Shown: positions 53,051 through 63,756 of the stretch, in pieces
Layout: each line of letters opens with the position of its first letter
How positions within the stretch are numbered: the first letter of the stretch is position 1
NCBI RefSeq assembly: GCF_029981845.1
Contig: NZ_CP104165.1
Location: forward strand, 62,001-126,000
Direction: 5' to 3'
Length of the DNA: 64,000 bases
Origin: Candidatus Bandiella numerosa
GTDB taxonomy: Bacteria; Pseudomonadota; Alphaproteobacteria; Rickettsiales; Midichloriaceae
The notes under the pieces: model-generated
The model's database searches: none
Seen by the model: only the letters and a program-made list of their open reading frames with translations
Told to the model about the DNA's origin: nothing
Made by a program: the position numbers and the translations under genes

Positions 53051-54499
53051 ATGATAAATATGGCGAGAAATATAACAATGAGAGCAAATAAAACAAAGAT
53101 AATAAAAAAATATGAAAAGTTGTCACAAATAGTTATTGTATTGCTATTATTGATAACAATATCAAATAATGAAGCAAAAGCTGACGTATATAAAGGAGCA
53201 TCAAATTTATGGAAGAGTTTGGGAGGCAAGAGTGTATCGACGGGTGCAAATATATATAAGTCGCAAAGTGGAGGTCATGTAACACTTGGAAATGTATATT
53301 TAGCAAATACACAGAAGCACAGGCCAATAATAAGTGTGAATCATCCAGAGATATCGCTTAAGAATCCATGTGTAGGTTCCTCGGTAATAAATTTAGGAGG
53401 GCTTGCTCATATATCGGGAGAGGAATTAAAGAATAAAGTACAAACGATAATACAGTCAGCAGGTCTTGGGTTTGTATATTTAGGGTTATCGGCGGTGTCG
53501 CCAGTACTTAGTGAAACATTGCAGGAGGTATTTAGCAAAATACAAGAGATGGGTGGATTTTTAAATGATGAATGTAATACAGGAATGATGGCAGCGACAT
53601 TTGTAAAAGATAAAGCAGCTGAGCATTTTAGTAGTAAGCAAAATCAAATAGTAGAGCATGAAATGTCAGGCAAGGGAGATAAAGCAGATTTGTCATCAGT
53701 ATATAAGAAAATGCCAAAGGGGTCTGGGGATAAAATTGAAGAGATAGCAAAAAAGAATCCTGAAAAGAGATTAGTAAATGTAAATCTGGCATGGGATTCA
53801 CTAAAAAAGTTAGGTGCAGATGAAAAAACCAAGAAGCTAATGATGACATTAAGTGGGACGATTATCGTGCATGAAAATAAGAATAATAAGGATGGAGAGC
53901 CTATTGTACAGTATATAGCGCCAAAAATAATAAACCCTGAGTTATTGGAGGCATTACTTAAGGGGAATAGTGAGATGAAGATATTGGGATGCAGTGATAA
54001 TGAGCAATGTTTAAAAATAAAAGAGGACAGTCAGAAATTAGGAGCTGAAGATGGGTTTGAGTATAAGGTGGCGCAGTATTTTAAAAAGTTTGGAGATGCG
54101 CTTGCAGATGATAAGGATTTAGATAGCCAGTCACAGAATTTCTTAGCAAAGGCATCATTGCCAGTATTTATGATGTATGATGGATTATGGCTTAAAACAG
54201 ATGGGCATCCAGAGGCTGAAGCAGGAATTTTAATTGAGATAACAGCATGGAATATACTTTATCATTATTTAACTGAGTTAATAAATGAATCAATAGAAGC
54301 TGCTAATAATTATACGATAGGAGCGGCTACCGAGTTAAATAGGTACAAAGAAGGATTAATCAAGACAAGGGAAATGCTAAATAATTATCAAATCAGGGAC
54401 AATAATAGGCATAAATTACAGGTAATGCTGGTTCAAAGAGCTGAATATATGAATAAGGCGATGAATGAAGAAACAACTAAATTGATAGGAGGATTATAA
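53051..54499 (+). CDS. traH: conjugal transfer protein TraH
   Basis: A 482-residue periplasmic/outer-membrane-associated pilus assembly protein. After a leader (V-I-V-L-L-L-L-I-T-I) comes the family pattern L-K-N-P-C-V-G-S-S-V, L-G-F-V-Y-L-G-L-S, and N-D-E-C-N-T-G. C-terminal helices resemble the TraH coiled coil. It lies 14 bases after traF and one base before traG. Confidence 0.9.
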   Translation: MINMARNITMRANKTKIIKKYEKLSQIVIVLLLLITISNNEAKADVYKGASNLWKSLGGKSVSTGANIYKSQSGGHVTLGNVYLANTQKHRPIISVNHPEISLKNPCVGSSVINLGGLAHISGEELKNKVQTIIQSAGLGFVYLGLSAVSPVLSETLQEVFSKIQEMGGFLNDECNTGMMAATFVKDKAAEHFSSKQNQIVEHEMSGKGDKADLSSVYKKMPKGSGDKIEEIAKKNPEKRLVNVNLAWDSLKKLGADEKTKKLMMTLSGTIIVHENKNNKDGEPIVQYIAPKIINPELLEALLKGNSEMKILGCSDNEQCLKIKEDSQKLGAEDGFEYKVAQYFKKFGDALADDKDLDSQSQNFLAKASLPVFMMYDGLWLKTDGHPEAEAGILIEITAWNILYHYLTELINESIEAANNYTIGAATELNRYKEGLIKTREMLNNYQIRDNNRHKLQVMLVQRAEYMNKAMNEETTKLIGGL

Positions 54500-54500
54500 A

Positions 54501-57500
54501 ATGGATTTTGATGTATATACGATAGGAACTGGTATTTTTCTAGAGCACTGCTTTAATGCGATAAGGATGTTGTTTGGAGGAGGATTTACTGGACTCATGA
54601 AGCAAGTTACAGTTATAAGTTTATTAATAGTAATAATAAAATATTTATTGGCACCAGATTTTAAATCAGTGGCGCTCTGGTTTATTCAAGTATTAGTAGT
54701 GACTAGTATACTGGTAGTGCCAACAGCTAGGGTACACATACATGATAAGTTGCCAAATAGCTATGGATTTACTCCAGCACCGAGGGTTGTTGATGATGTG
54801 CCACTAGGGCTTGCATTTATGGCATCTATTACGTCAAGAGCAGGTAATTTTTTAATGGAAGAATTTGAGGGAGCATTTAGCGGGACATTTTCTGTAAATA
54901 AAAGGAGTAATATATTATTTGGGTCAAAGATAATTGAAGATACTATGGATTTAAGGCCAGAGAATGCAAATATAAAAGCTGCATTTAGAATGTTTACATC
55001 TGAGTGTTTATTAAAAGATGTAAAAGCAGGGATGAATAGGAAGAATGGATATACAGTACAAGATTTAAAGAGAGCAGAAGATTTACTGGGTTTTTTAGCA
55101 GAAAGAACATCAAAGGCAAGGAGAGTGTATTATGGGAATTCTTTAAGAACATTAAATTATAACAATCATAGTGCTGATGTAGGAGATAGTTATATATCAT
55201 GTAATAAAGTTGCAAAGATCATAAAAGAAGCGGTGGAGAAGGAGACTGAGAGCATGATACCAAAGATGGCAAGAGGATTTTTTGCAAAGTTCTTTCCAAA
55301 GAATTCGCCAATGAATTTTGATCAGGCATTTAGGAATTCATTAAGTGGTACATATGAGTTATTTTTAGGAAGTTCGCAAAATGCTAGCAATATAATAAAG
55401 CAAGCAGTTGCGATAAACAGTTTTAAAGATACAGTAGAAACTGCATTTGCAAATGTAGTTACAGAAAGAACTACAGATAGATACTATACGTCAATGGCGA
55501 ATTTAGCATCTAAATCAATAGTCTATTTGAGAGCATTATTTGAGTTACTGATATATGGACTATTCCCGATAGCAGCAATCCTATTGTTAACACCTGGGAG
55601 TTATCCAATACTTAAGAATTATTTTACCTCATTCATATATTTACAGTTATGGATGCCGATATATGCGATATTATTTGTAGTATTTGCATCGCAATATCAA
55701 TCAATGGGAGCAGAAGTAAATGGTGTGACCTGGAATAATTTTACAAAAATTAGGTCAATTAACCATGAGATAGCATTATTATCGGGTTATATGATATTCT
55801 TTACGCCATTTATTGCAGGGTTAGTGCTTAAAATGGGATTATCATCACTTGGATCATTATCTACATCGATGTTTGGAGCGCAACAACAAGAAGCAGCACG
55901 GATTGCATCTGACACAGTTAGAGGGAATTATAGTACAGGCAATATGAATATGGATAATCATAGTTACAATAATTTATCAGCAAATAAGCATAATGATAAT
56001 TATGAATATATGACTGGCATAAAATCATATAACAGCATGTCAGGAGCTAAAGTTAGTGAGTTTGCAGATGGTAGCAGTTCGATGGATATGAGTCCTTCAA
56101 TCAATAATGCTGGTGGATTAATATCTATAGATTGGGGTTCGCATATGGGTAAGAAATTAGATAATAGTATAAGTAATTCACAAAGTGATATGACAAAGAG
56201 CAGTAGTGATTATTTAGAAAGTACGTCTAATGTATATTCAACTTTACTTGGATACAATCAGAGCTTTGCTAAAGGGAGTGGTCAATATAAAGATTTCCAA
56301 GATAGCTTAAGTAACGATCAAAGACAATCATTCCAGGATGCTAGTAGATTAATAGAGCAGACTTCACAGAACTTTAACATATCTACAGATGATGCACTGA
56401 AATTAAGTGTAGGAGCGAGTCAGGGGATAGGATTTGATATACTTATCGCAAAAGGACGATTTAGTGTAGGTGCTGATGCTAGTAAAACAAGTAATTTAAG
56501 GGAGGCATATGAACATATGCAATCTTCGAGTAATTCTAAGGAATATAGTGAGAGTTTAGGTGCTATGCAGTCATATCTAAAAAGTGACAGTACAAAAGAG
56601 CATTCCTCTCAAAATCAGGATTTCTATGATTCGCTTAAGAATGATTTTGTTAAATCACAAAATGCTAGTAAATCATATCAAGAAGCACAGCAGAGGTATG
56701 ATAGTTATTCACAGCAAAGGAATGAATATGCTGAGCAATCACAGAGGATTAATGAGAATCTAACTCCTAAATTCATGGAATGGGTTAAGTTTAAGAAGGG
56801 TAATGCAGGAGCAGAGGAAATATTTAAAAAAGGAGATGCGGGCACGTTATCATCACTTGCGAATAGATTTATAGAGGATAATGGTCTTAATAGTCCTATT
56901 AACTCAACTACATATAAGTCAAAGGAGCACAGCAATAATCCTGATTCAGCGTTTATGGGTCAATCATTTTTTAGCTCAGGATTTGGAACAGTTTCTAAGG
57001 GTCAGGGTGGGAGTGAGGAAACTGTAAGTAATGTAGTTGAGAAGAAGTTAAGTGGTGGTATAAATGAAGATGATATAAGGCAGAAGTATGAGAGTCATGT
57101 TGGTGATGTTAAGAGAGAAGAGGGTGGGAAGATAAAAAAATTAAATGAAGAAGTAGCTATAAAGGATGCTGCAATACAACCAATAGACACTAAAAAAGAT
57201 ACTAATAATAACCAACAACCAGTAACTAATAATAGTTTATCTCAAAATAATGAAGCGTCCAATAATTCTGATAATAAAGATAATACTAATTCAGCAGGAC
57301 AAAGCTCTATAAATGCAAAGACTGATTCAAATGAAAATAAAATAAAAGGTGAAAGCAACGATCAGAATGATGACGAGATCACAGTATTTGAATCAAATTA
57401 CCAAGCTCCTAATGCGTTTGCAGGTAACATTCATAAAACCGTGGGACAAAGTAGTTTGAATGAAAAGAGCACTTTCAAAAAGCAACAAAATTCCACAAAT

Positions 57501-58118
57501 AATCAATTAGGTCAAAAGAGAGATGCAGTTGGTGACAGGCAAAATGAATTAGATACAAAATCTAAAGATAATATAAATAAAGGGGTGAGGAAAAATATGG
57601 GTGGAAGTATAATCCAGGGTGCAAAGGATAATGTGAATGATAATATTACGGCAGTAAAGAACGCATACTTTGATGTAACTGGACAGTCTGAGAAAAAGCA
57701 AGAATATAGTAAGATAGATAAACCTGCCATAAACCTAAGTGGCGATGATTTAAAAATACAAAAAAATAATGATAAGGATAACATCCCTAACTCTCAGAAT
57801 GTAACAAGTAATAATCAAACCCAGGACAATCAAGCTTCTTCAAGCGGAATTAAACAGGATTATGAGATAGTGAATAAAAGTAATAATTCTCAATCAACTC
57901 AGAATAGTGTACTCAAGCAAAGTAAAGGCCTGAGTATCAATATTCAGAATGAAGACAAGAATATTGATAATTTGAACAACGCAGAAAACAAAGATAATGC
58001 TACGCCAAATTTGCCAAAGCAGAGTTCTAATAATTCGACTTCTCAGCAAGGTACTCTAAAACAAAATATAAGCGTATATAAGAATGGCGAAAAAAAGAAT
58101 AAAAATGAGGATAAATAG
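54501..58118 (+). CDS. traG: conjugal transfer protein TraG
   Basis: A 1205-residue inner-membrane protein. The TraG_N part (to about 460) has several membrane helices (for example I-S-L-L-I-V-I-I-K-Y-L and Y-G-L-F-P-I-A-A-I-L-L-L) and serves pilus assembly; in F the periplasmic C-terminal part stabilises mating pairs. Here residues from about 870 to the end are Asn/Gln/Ser/Lys-rich and disordered, with no recognisable C-terminal fold. It is somewhat longer than F TraG (about 940 residues) because of this tail. Confidence 0.9.
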   Translation: MDFDVYTIGTGIFLEHCFNAIRMLFGGGFTGLMKQVTVISLLIVIIKYLLAPDFKSVALWFIQVLVVTSILVVPTARVHIHDKLPNSYGFTPAPRVVDDVPLGLAFMASITSRAGNFLMEEFEGAFSGTFSVNKRSNILFGSKIIEDTMDLRPENANIKAAFRMFTSECLLKDVKAGMNRKNGYTVQDLKRAEDLLGFLAERTSKARRVYYGNSLRTLNYNNHSADVGDSYISCNKVAKIIKEAVEKETESMIPKMARGFFAKFFPKNSPMNFDQAFRNSLSGTYELFLGSSQNASNIIKQAVAINSFKDTVETAFANVVTERTTDRYYTSMANLASKSIVYLRALFELLIYGLFPIAAILLLTPGSYPILKNYFTSFIYLQLWMPIYAILFVVFASQYQSMGAEVNGVTWNNFTKIRSINHEIALLSGYMIFFTPFIAGLVLKMGLSSLGSLSTSMFGAQQQEAARIASDTVRGNYSTGNMNMDNHSYNNLSANKHNDNYEYMTGIKSYNSMSGAKVSEFADGSSSMDMSPSINNAGGLISIDWGSHMGKKLDNSISNSQSDMTKSSSDYLESTSNVYSTLLGYNQSFAKGSGQYKDFQDSLSNDQRQSFQDASRLIEQTSQNFNISTDDALKLSVGASQGIGFDILIAKGRFSVGADASKTSNLREAYEHMQSSSNSKEYSESLGAMQSYLKSDSTKEHSSQNQDFYDSLKNDFVKSQNASKSYQEAQQRYDSYSQQRNEYAEQSQRINENLTPKFMEWVKFKKGNAGAEEIFKKGDAGTLSSLANRFIEDNGLNSPINSTTYKSKEHSNNPDSAFMGQSFFSSGFGTVSKGQGGSEETVSNVVEKKLSGGINEDDIRQKYESHVGDVKREEGGKIKKLNEEVAIKDAAIQPIDTKKDTNNNQQPVTNNSLSQNNEASNNSDNKDNTNSAGQSSINAKTDSNENKIKGESNDQNDDEITVFESNYQAPNAFAGNIHKTVGQSSLNEKSTFKKQQNSTNNQLGQKRDAVGDRQNELDTKSKDNINKGVRKNMGGSIIQGAKDNVNDNITAVKNAYFDVTGQSEKKQEYSKIDKPAINLSGDDLKIQKNNDKDNIPNSQNVTSNNQTQDNQASSSGIKQDYEIVNKSNNSQSTQNSVLKQSKGLSINIQNEDKNIDNLNNAENKDNATPNLPKQSSNNSTSQQGTLKQNISVYKNGEKKNKNEDK

Positions 58119-58120
58119 AA

Positions 58121-59239
58121 ATGTCATATAAAGCTAAAAAAATATTAACTGTAATTCTTTTTTTATTTTTGGGAACTATGGTTTTTTCTAAATCAATAAG
58201 GTCATTTTTTGCTGATGATACTATGAAGTTAATTACAGAGCATAAAGAGAAGATAGGCACTGTGGGTGCAAAGCATAAAAGTTATGTAACAAGAAAAATA
58301 GATGAAGCTAGAAAAATGTTTGATGAGTTAGATGATGGGATGAGCCAGTACAAATATGGAAATAAAATTATGAAGGATGAAAATATTTGGGAAGCAAAGA
58401 GAGTCGGGGATATAGAATATAAAAATATAAGGAATCAGTATTTGAATATATTCAGAAAAGAGGCGCAACAATTAGAAAAAGTAAAAAATACTTTAAGAGA
58501 TGAAGGGATAACAGAAACTGATTTTATCCAGGATGAAAGATATAGAAAAGCAATAGTATATGCATTTGAGCAAATAGGATTTATGTTTAGTAGTCATGCG
58601 GTAAGATTTTTTACTGAATGTGACCAATTTGAAGCAGATAGTGGTAGGTATACTAATCCTCAATGTGACACTTTTTACAACCATATATCTAAAAAGTATT
58701 TTGATAGCGGATATGTAAGCGAAAAATTAAATTATTTAACTCAACTAAAGAAGGAAATGGGGAATGCATTTTTAATTAGCGATGAAAGAGAAAGAGTTAA
58801 TAGAATAACTGTGCTTCATAACAACATAACATCTGTATACTTCACGGAAGTAGAAGAGGATAATGAAATAAGACTTGCGAGATATGCCACTGAAAATGCA
58901 GCTAAAGCATTACTTCCTTATAAAAGATTTATATTTGAAATATTAAATGCACAGAGGAAACTAAATAACAAAATAGAAATAGAAGAATTTTTTATGTCAG
59001 CTTTAAAAAGAAGTTGTGTTAATGGATATATGGATAATCGATACATAAGCGGAGAAAAAAGCATTAAAGATGCTATAATATTTTGTGAAGATTGGTTAAA
59101 AGATCACAAAAATTCTGGTAGTAGCGACAGAGTTATTGGTGATAGAATATATCATTCACTTGACTATTACTTAAGTGGCAAAACATTAATAAAATTTTTA
59201 GAATCATACAAAGACTTTGGAGTAAACGATAATGAATAA
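58121..59239 (+). CDS. unknown exported or membrane-anchored protein
   Basis: A 372-residue protein with one N-terminal hydrophobic helix (I-L-T-V-I-L-F-L-F-L-G-T-M-V-F) and an otherwise helical, charged body with four Cys. It begins 2 bases after traG and overlaps the nuclease gene by 8 bases. It has no F counterpart; similar unknown genes follow traG in RAGEs as far as I recall. Probably part of the transfer machine. Confidence 0.6.
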   Translation: MSYKAKKILTVILFLFLGTMVFSKSIRSFFADDTMKLITEHKEKIGTVGAKHKSYVTRKIDEARKMFDELDDGMSQYKYGNKIMKDENIWEAKRVGDIEYKNIRNQYLNIFRKEAQQLEKVKNTLRDEGITETDFIQDERYRKAIVYAFEQIGFMFSSHAVRFFTECDQFEADSGRYTNPQCDTFYNHISKKYFDSGYVSEKLNYLTQLKKEMGNAFLISDERERVNRITVLHNNITSVYFTEVEEDNEIRLARYATENAAKALLPYKRFIFEILNAQRKLNNKIEIEEFFMSALKRSCVNGYMDNRYISGEKSIKDAIIFCEDWLKDHKNSGSSDRVIGDRIYHSLDYYLSGKTLIKFLESYKDFGVNDNE

Positions 59240-60284
59240 AAACTATAAACTAGACCAAAATTACGGCACATTAGTAGCAGATTTAAAAAAGAGAGTAGCA
59301 GAATCAAGGTATAAAGCTACTTTAAGTATAAATAAGGAGTTAGTTCTACTATATCATCATATAGGTCAGCAAATACTTAAATCTCAAAAAGTTCATGGCA
59401 GGGGTGCAAAAGTAATAGAGCAGCTATCTAAAGATTTATATTCGGCATTCCCGGAGATGAAAGGATTTAGCTCTAGGAATTTAAAATATATGCGTAAATT
59501 TGCAGAAGAATATCAAGATCAGCAAATTGTGCAACAGCTTGTTGCACAATTACCTTGGGGTCATAATGTTGTTTTACTGGATCGAATATCAGACAGAAGA
59601 GAACGAGAATTTTATATAAAAGAAACAATCCAATATGGATGGTCTAGAAATATAATGGTGATGCAAATAGAGAGCAATCTTTACATGAGGCAAGGAGGAG
59701 CAGTTACAAACTTTGATAAGAGATTACCTAATCTACAATCTGATTTAGCAGTAGGATTAATGAAAGACCCATATTGCTTTGATTTTCTAAGCTTAGGCAG
59801 GGATGCCCATGAAAGAGAAATAGAAAAAGGCTTAATATCACATATGCAAAAGTTTTTGCTTGAGCTCGGCGAGGGATTTGCGTTTGTAGGTAGTCAGTAT
59901 CATCTAGAAGTTGGTGGTCAAGACTTTTTCGTGGATATGCTCTTTTATCATTTAAAGCTACGCTGCTATTTTGTGATAGAGCTCAAAAATACAGCATTCA
60001 AACCGGAATATTCAGGGAAGCTTAATTTTTACTTATCAGTTATAGATGATAAATTAAAGCATAAAGATGATAACCCATCAATTGGTTTAATTTTATGTAA
60101 GTCTAAAAATAAAGTAGTAGCAGAATATGCGCTTAGAGATATAGAGAAGCCTATAGGGCTATCTGAGTACAAATTACCTGAAAAAATTATTGAGAAATTG
60201 AAAGCTACTCTACCAAGTATAGAAGAGCTTGAGAAAGAGTTGTCAAAAGATATAGAAGAAGTAGAGGATGTTGAAAATGAATAA
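59232..60284 (+). CDS. PDDEXK nuclease, DUF1016 (YhcG-like)
   Basis: A 350-residue protein. The N-terminal DUF1016_N helical domain carries L-L-Y-H-H-I-G-Q-Q-I, F-S-S-R-N-L-K-Y-M-R and L-P-W-G-H-N-V-V-L-L-D. The C-terminal PDDEXK domain has G-Q-D-F-F-V-D-M-L-F-Y and Y-F-V-I-E-L-K, with the catalytic Asp and Glu-x-Lys. It overlaps both neighbours by 8 bases with the same junction sequence AATGAATAAA. It is intact and may help defend the element or process DNA. Confidence 0.88.
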   Translation: MNKNYKLDQNYGTLVADLKKRVAESRYKATLSINKELVLLYHHIGQQILKSQKVHGRGAKVIEQLSKDLYSAFPEMKGFSSRNLKYMRKFAEEYQDQQIVQQLVAQLPWGHNVVLLDRISDRREREFYIKETIQYGWSRNIMVMQIESNLYMRQGGAVTNFDKRLPNLQSDLAVGLMKDPYCFDFLSLGRDAHEREIEKGLISHMQKFLLELGEGFAFVGSQYHLEVGGQDFFVDMLFYHLKLRCYFVIELKNTAFKPEYSGKLNFYLSVIDDKLKHKDDNPSIGLILCKSKNKVVAEYALRDIEKPIGLSEYKLPEKIIEKLKATLPSIEELEKELSKDIEEVEDVENE

Positions 60285-61209
60285 AGAAAAAACAATAAAT
60301 TCGGCAATTAAGATGCTTTCAAAATTAAAGTCTAATCCAGATAAAAAAGGGGCTGGGAAGCATAAAAAATCTAGAAATTCAGGATTTAGTTTAAGAAAGT
60401 GGTTAATTATATTGTTTGTATTATTTGGACTCTTTACGGTTGTAAGGATATATTACGCAAAAGGCATATTTAATACACTGATAGAGCTTTGGGAGAATGC
60501 AGGAGTAGATATTGGAGCATTTGATGAAAAAGATACTAGAAGATATCAAAGAAAGCAAAGAGAAGCAGTGCTTATGAAGAAAGAGGGAGAAATCAAACAA
60601 ATGCAAGAAGAGGAGGTGAAAGCTAAGAAAAGCATTTATCAATTAAAAGACTCATATTTAGAGTTACAAGATGAATATAGTAGTTATGTAGATACTGAGG
60701 GCTATTATAAAAAAGGAGTAGTTAAAACAGAATATAATAAATCAGTAATAAAAAAATATCGTGACAAACAGTATGAGCTGGTAGCAAAACTTGAAGAGTG
60801 TGAGTACTTGATAGAAAATACAGTCAGGACTCATATTAAAAAGGCAAAAAATTATCATAAAGAGATAGAAGAAATTAAAGTACAGATAGGAGAGTTAGCC
60901 CTAAAAGGACAGAAAGGATTAAGTGAAGAAGAGATAGATAAATTAGACACCCTGGCTGGTAGAATAAAATCTATCAATAAATGGCAGTTAGTTACAGATA
61001 GGGAAAAATTAATACTTGCATTTTTTGAAAGTAATCAAGCTGTAGTAAACAATTGTCCATGTGTATTTATGATAAGTCAATTATGGGGAGAGCTGAGGAA
61101 AGATAAATATTTTATGAAAGAAATAGTGTCACTAAGGCTTAAAATGCATATGCAGGAATATATGCATACTATTTGGAAGATGGAAATTATGGAAAATAAA
61201 TTAAATTAA
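60277..61209 (+). CDS. unknown membrane-anchored coiled-coil protein
   Basis: A 310-residue protein with a basic N-terminus (~45 residues), one membrane helix (L-I-I-L-F-V-L-F-G-L-F-T-V-V) and a long coiled coil (about 95-220). The tail contains N-N-C-P-C-V-F-M. ATG 60277 overlaps the nuclease stop (ATGAATAA); the TTG at 60268 is unlikely. It is probably a structural part of the transfer apparatus; no family is recognised. Confidence 0.6.
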   Translation: MNKEKTINSAIKMLSKLKSNPDKKGAGKHKKSRNSGFSLRKWLIILFVLFGLFTVVRIYYAKGIFNTLIELWENAGVDIGAFDEKDTRRYQRKQREAVLMKKEGEIKQMQEEEVKAKKSIYQLKDSYLELQDEYSSYVDTEGYYKKGVVKTEYNKSVIKKYRDKQYELVAKLEECEYLIENTVRTHIKKAKNYHKEIEEIKVQIGELALKGQKGLSEEEIDKLDTLAGRIKSINKWQLVTDREKLILAFFESNQAVVNNCPCVFMISQLWGELRKDKYFMKEIVSLRLKMHMQEYMHTIWKMEIMENKLN

Positions 61210-61224
61210 TCAGAGGTATTAGCA

Positions 61225-61575
61225 ATGTCAGAAGTAAGATTATCACTAAGAATTAGTGAGAATGAAAAAAAGGTAATAGCTAAATTAGCGGCTGCAAATA
61301 ATATGACAGAGACGGAATATATAATCTATCGAACGTTGACAATAAATCCGCAAAATCCAGATAACATTGATAATGAGTATTGTTATGAATTTCCAACAAA
61401 AGAACAGCATGAATATTTTCAAGTTGTAGCTCTTGTAGAATTAAGAATGATGATGGAAAATTTAATGATGATGGAGTATGCAGATATTTGGGATGAATTA
61501 AAAGCAAAAATGATTAGGGAATCACAGGGTAAACTTAGTAGAGGCTCGTACCGCAAAATAAAAGTAGAAAAATAG
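61225..61575 (+). CDS. small MobC/TraM-like DNA-binding candidate
   Basis: A 116-residue protein. The N-terminus (E-V-R-L-S-L-R-I-S-E-N-E-K-K-V-I-A-K-L-A) resembles the ribbon-helix-helix of mobilisation accessory proteins such as MobC; the C-terminal part is helical and Met-rich with a basic end. Located 10 bases before traD, the classic place for a relaxosome accessory factor. The role is inferred from pattern and position. Confidence 0.5.
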   Translation: MSEVRLSLRISENEKKVIAKLAAANNMTETEYIIYRTLTINPQNPDNIDNEYCYEFPTKEQHEYFQVVALVELRMMMENLMMMEYADIWDELKAKMIRESQGKLSRGSYRKIKVEK

Positions 61576-61585
61576 AGTGGTATAA

Positions 61586-63558
61586 ATGGGTAATTTTGTA
61601 AGAGGCGGACAGTTAATAACGCATTCATTTAGAATGAATTATCAGGTATGGAAAATACTGATGCGATGTGTTTTAGCGATAATGTTATGTGGAGTTTTTT
61701 ATACATTTTATAATGACATAGGCACATATGATTGGAAGAATGTGCCAGGATATATAAAAAAAGAGGTGGCATTTTTTGATGAGGCAGTAGTTACATATTA
61801 TACAGAGTATGGGTATAAACATGAGCAAACGAAGAAGTTTGCAAAAAACAACCCAGTATTTAAAAGACTAGAGCAAAAAGTAGAAAGGGCATTGTATAAG
61901 GGCTTGATAACAGGAGGAGTGTTATCAGCGATATTACTTATGGGAACGGTATTTTATTTTTATAGGACTGGGAAAAATCGCACTGTAAGTATGGCAATAA
62001 GGGGTATATTTCTTGAACAATTTGATGTAATCAAAAAGAAGGTAGAAAAGCATAACAAAGCATTTCCATATATACCTCACACAATAGCAGAGATGCCATA
62101 TCCAATAACAGGGGAGCCTCGTTCATTCACATCAGGAGAGCAATCACATACAATGATAATAGGATCAACGGGTAGTGGTAAAACCACAATAATTAGAGAA
62201 TTATTGTATAGCATACACTGCAGAGGAGAGAAAGCTATCATAGTGGATGTAAAGGGTGACTATATAGAAAAAGCTTATAGAGAAGATATGCGTACAGATA
62301 TAATATTAAATCCACTGGATAAGAGAAGCAGGAACTGGTCAATATTTAAGGAGACAACAGCACTTACAGGATTTGCCACAATAGCAAAGGCGTTGATACC
62401 AGTAGATTCAAAAGACCCTACATGGACAGAGGCAGCAAGAGCAGTATTTACAGAAATGGCAAATAGTTATGCAGGTGCAAATTTATCTCTTGCGGAGTTT
62501 ACAGATAAAATCTTAAAAACAGATATAAAGGTATTGGAAGAGATATTAAAAAAACTTATGCAGGGAAAATAATCAATACAGAGATAGAAAAGGCTGCGTT
62601 ATCAGTGATGATGGTAATGAGCTCATATTTAAGGCCTCTTAAGCTATATAGAAGTAATGAAAACTGTTTTTCAATTAGAGATTGGATATTGGGAGATACA
62701 TGGAATAAAGAGCACAGGCAACATGGATTTTTATTTTTATCATCAAGAGCAGAAGCAAAGAGGGATTTAAACCCAATAATAACGGCACAGGTTGATATAG
62801 CAATCAATGCGATGAGATCAATGGGAAATAGCAGTAGCAGGCCAAAGATATGGTTTATATTAGATGAGCTAGGGTATTTTGACACAGCAATACCAAATTT
62901 AATAGATGGCTTAACAACCGCTAGATCATATGGAGGATGTTTTGTATTAGGGACGCAGGATATAACAACAGTTTCTAAAATATATTCAAGAGAAAGAGCA
63001 GAAACAATAACCAATAACTGTCGCACGAAGATTTTCATGAATGTAGAGGGAGCTGAAACTGCGAGATGGTGCTCTAATAATTCAGGAGTAGGAGAAGTGG
63101 AAGAATGGAGTGAAAGTTTTTCTTATGGAGCGCATGAGATGAGGGATGGACAAAGTGCAACAAAGATAAAAAGAATGAAAGCAGCAGTACTTGATGGTGA
63201 GTTCCAGATACTAAAAACGGGAGAAGGATATATTAAGCTATCAGGTTACAATCCAGTTAAATTTACAGCAAGGAAGCCAAGATTAGGGGATATTGCAAAA
63301 CCATATATAGAAAACGAAAAACTGTATGGGTTGTTAGTAGAAGAGAGGGAGGAGCAGGAGAAATATCGCATAAAAGTGGAAAAAAGGTTTAATAAAGACA
63401 CAAATATATTGGCTCTTGTAAAAGAAGGTGGCGCTAGTGAAGATGATCAAATAAGTAGTAATGTTACTATAAAGAAACCAAAAGAAGGTGAAAAAACTAG
63501 TAAAAAAGAAAATAGTGCAAAATCAGTGGCAACAAATGATATTGGTAATGATTGGTAA
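61586..63558 (+). pseudogene. traD: F-type coupling protein TraD, frameshifted
   Basis: The first 328 residues have two membrane helices (about 20-40 and 108-130), and Walker A G-S-T-G-S-G-K-T at 193-200; the frame then stops at TAA 62570-62572. The second part continues one frame over to 63558 with F-I-L-D-E-L-G-Y-F (Walker B) and G-T-Q-D-I-T-T. The break lies in a run of seven A (62548-62554); eight A would restore a protein of about 657 residues. Adding one A gives K-K-T-Y-A-G-K-I-I-N, so nothing else is lost. Without restoration the element has no F-type DNA pump ATPase here. Confidence 0.9.
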
Positions 63559-63598
63559 GAATAATAATAAAAAAGAATAAAAATATTTTTGAGGTAAT

Positions 63599-63709
63599 AT
63601 GAAAATAAAAAGTAATTATGCACTATTATTAGATGAGGGTCTAAAGGGCTTAAAGTATATTAAAAATCTACTGAAGGACTTAGAGAAATCGCCAAAAGAC
63701 AAAAAATAA
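63599..63709 (+). CDS. small basic ORF, 36 residues
   Basis: GAGGT stands 5 bases before the ATG. The peptide (M-K-I-K-S-N-Y-A-L-L-L-D-E…) is helical with a Lys-rich end and has no known match. It lies 40 bases after traD, in the transition to the next gene. Possible small protein or leader; could be a remnant. Confidence 0.3.
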   Translation: MKIKSNYALLLDEGLKGLKYIKNLLKDLEKSPKDKK

Positions 63710-63756
63710 AAAAAAGCAAAGGCACTAAAGAAAAGAAAGAAAGATAGGTTTTGCGG

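Noticed and set aside
57200..58118. Prion-like or functional domain in the N/Q-rich TraG tail
   Set aside because: Low-complexity N/Q/S/K tracts are common in A+T-rich genomes; nothing in the sequence shows a specific function.
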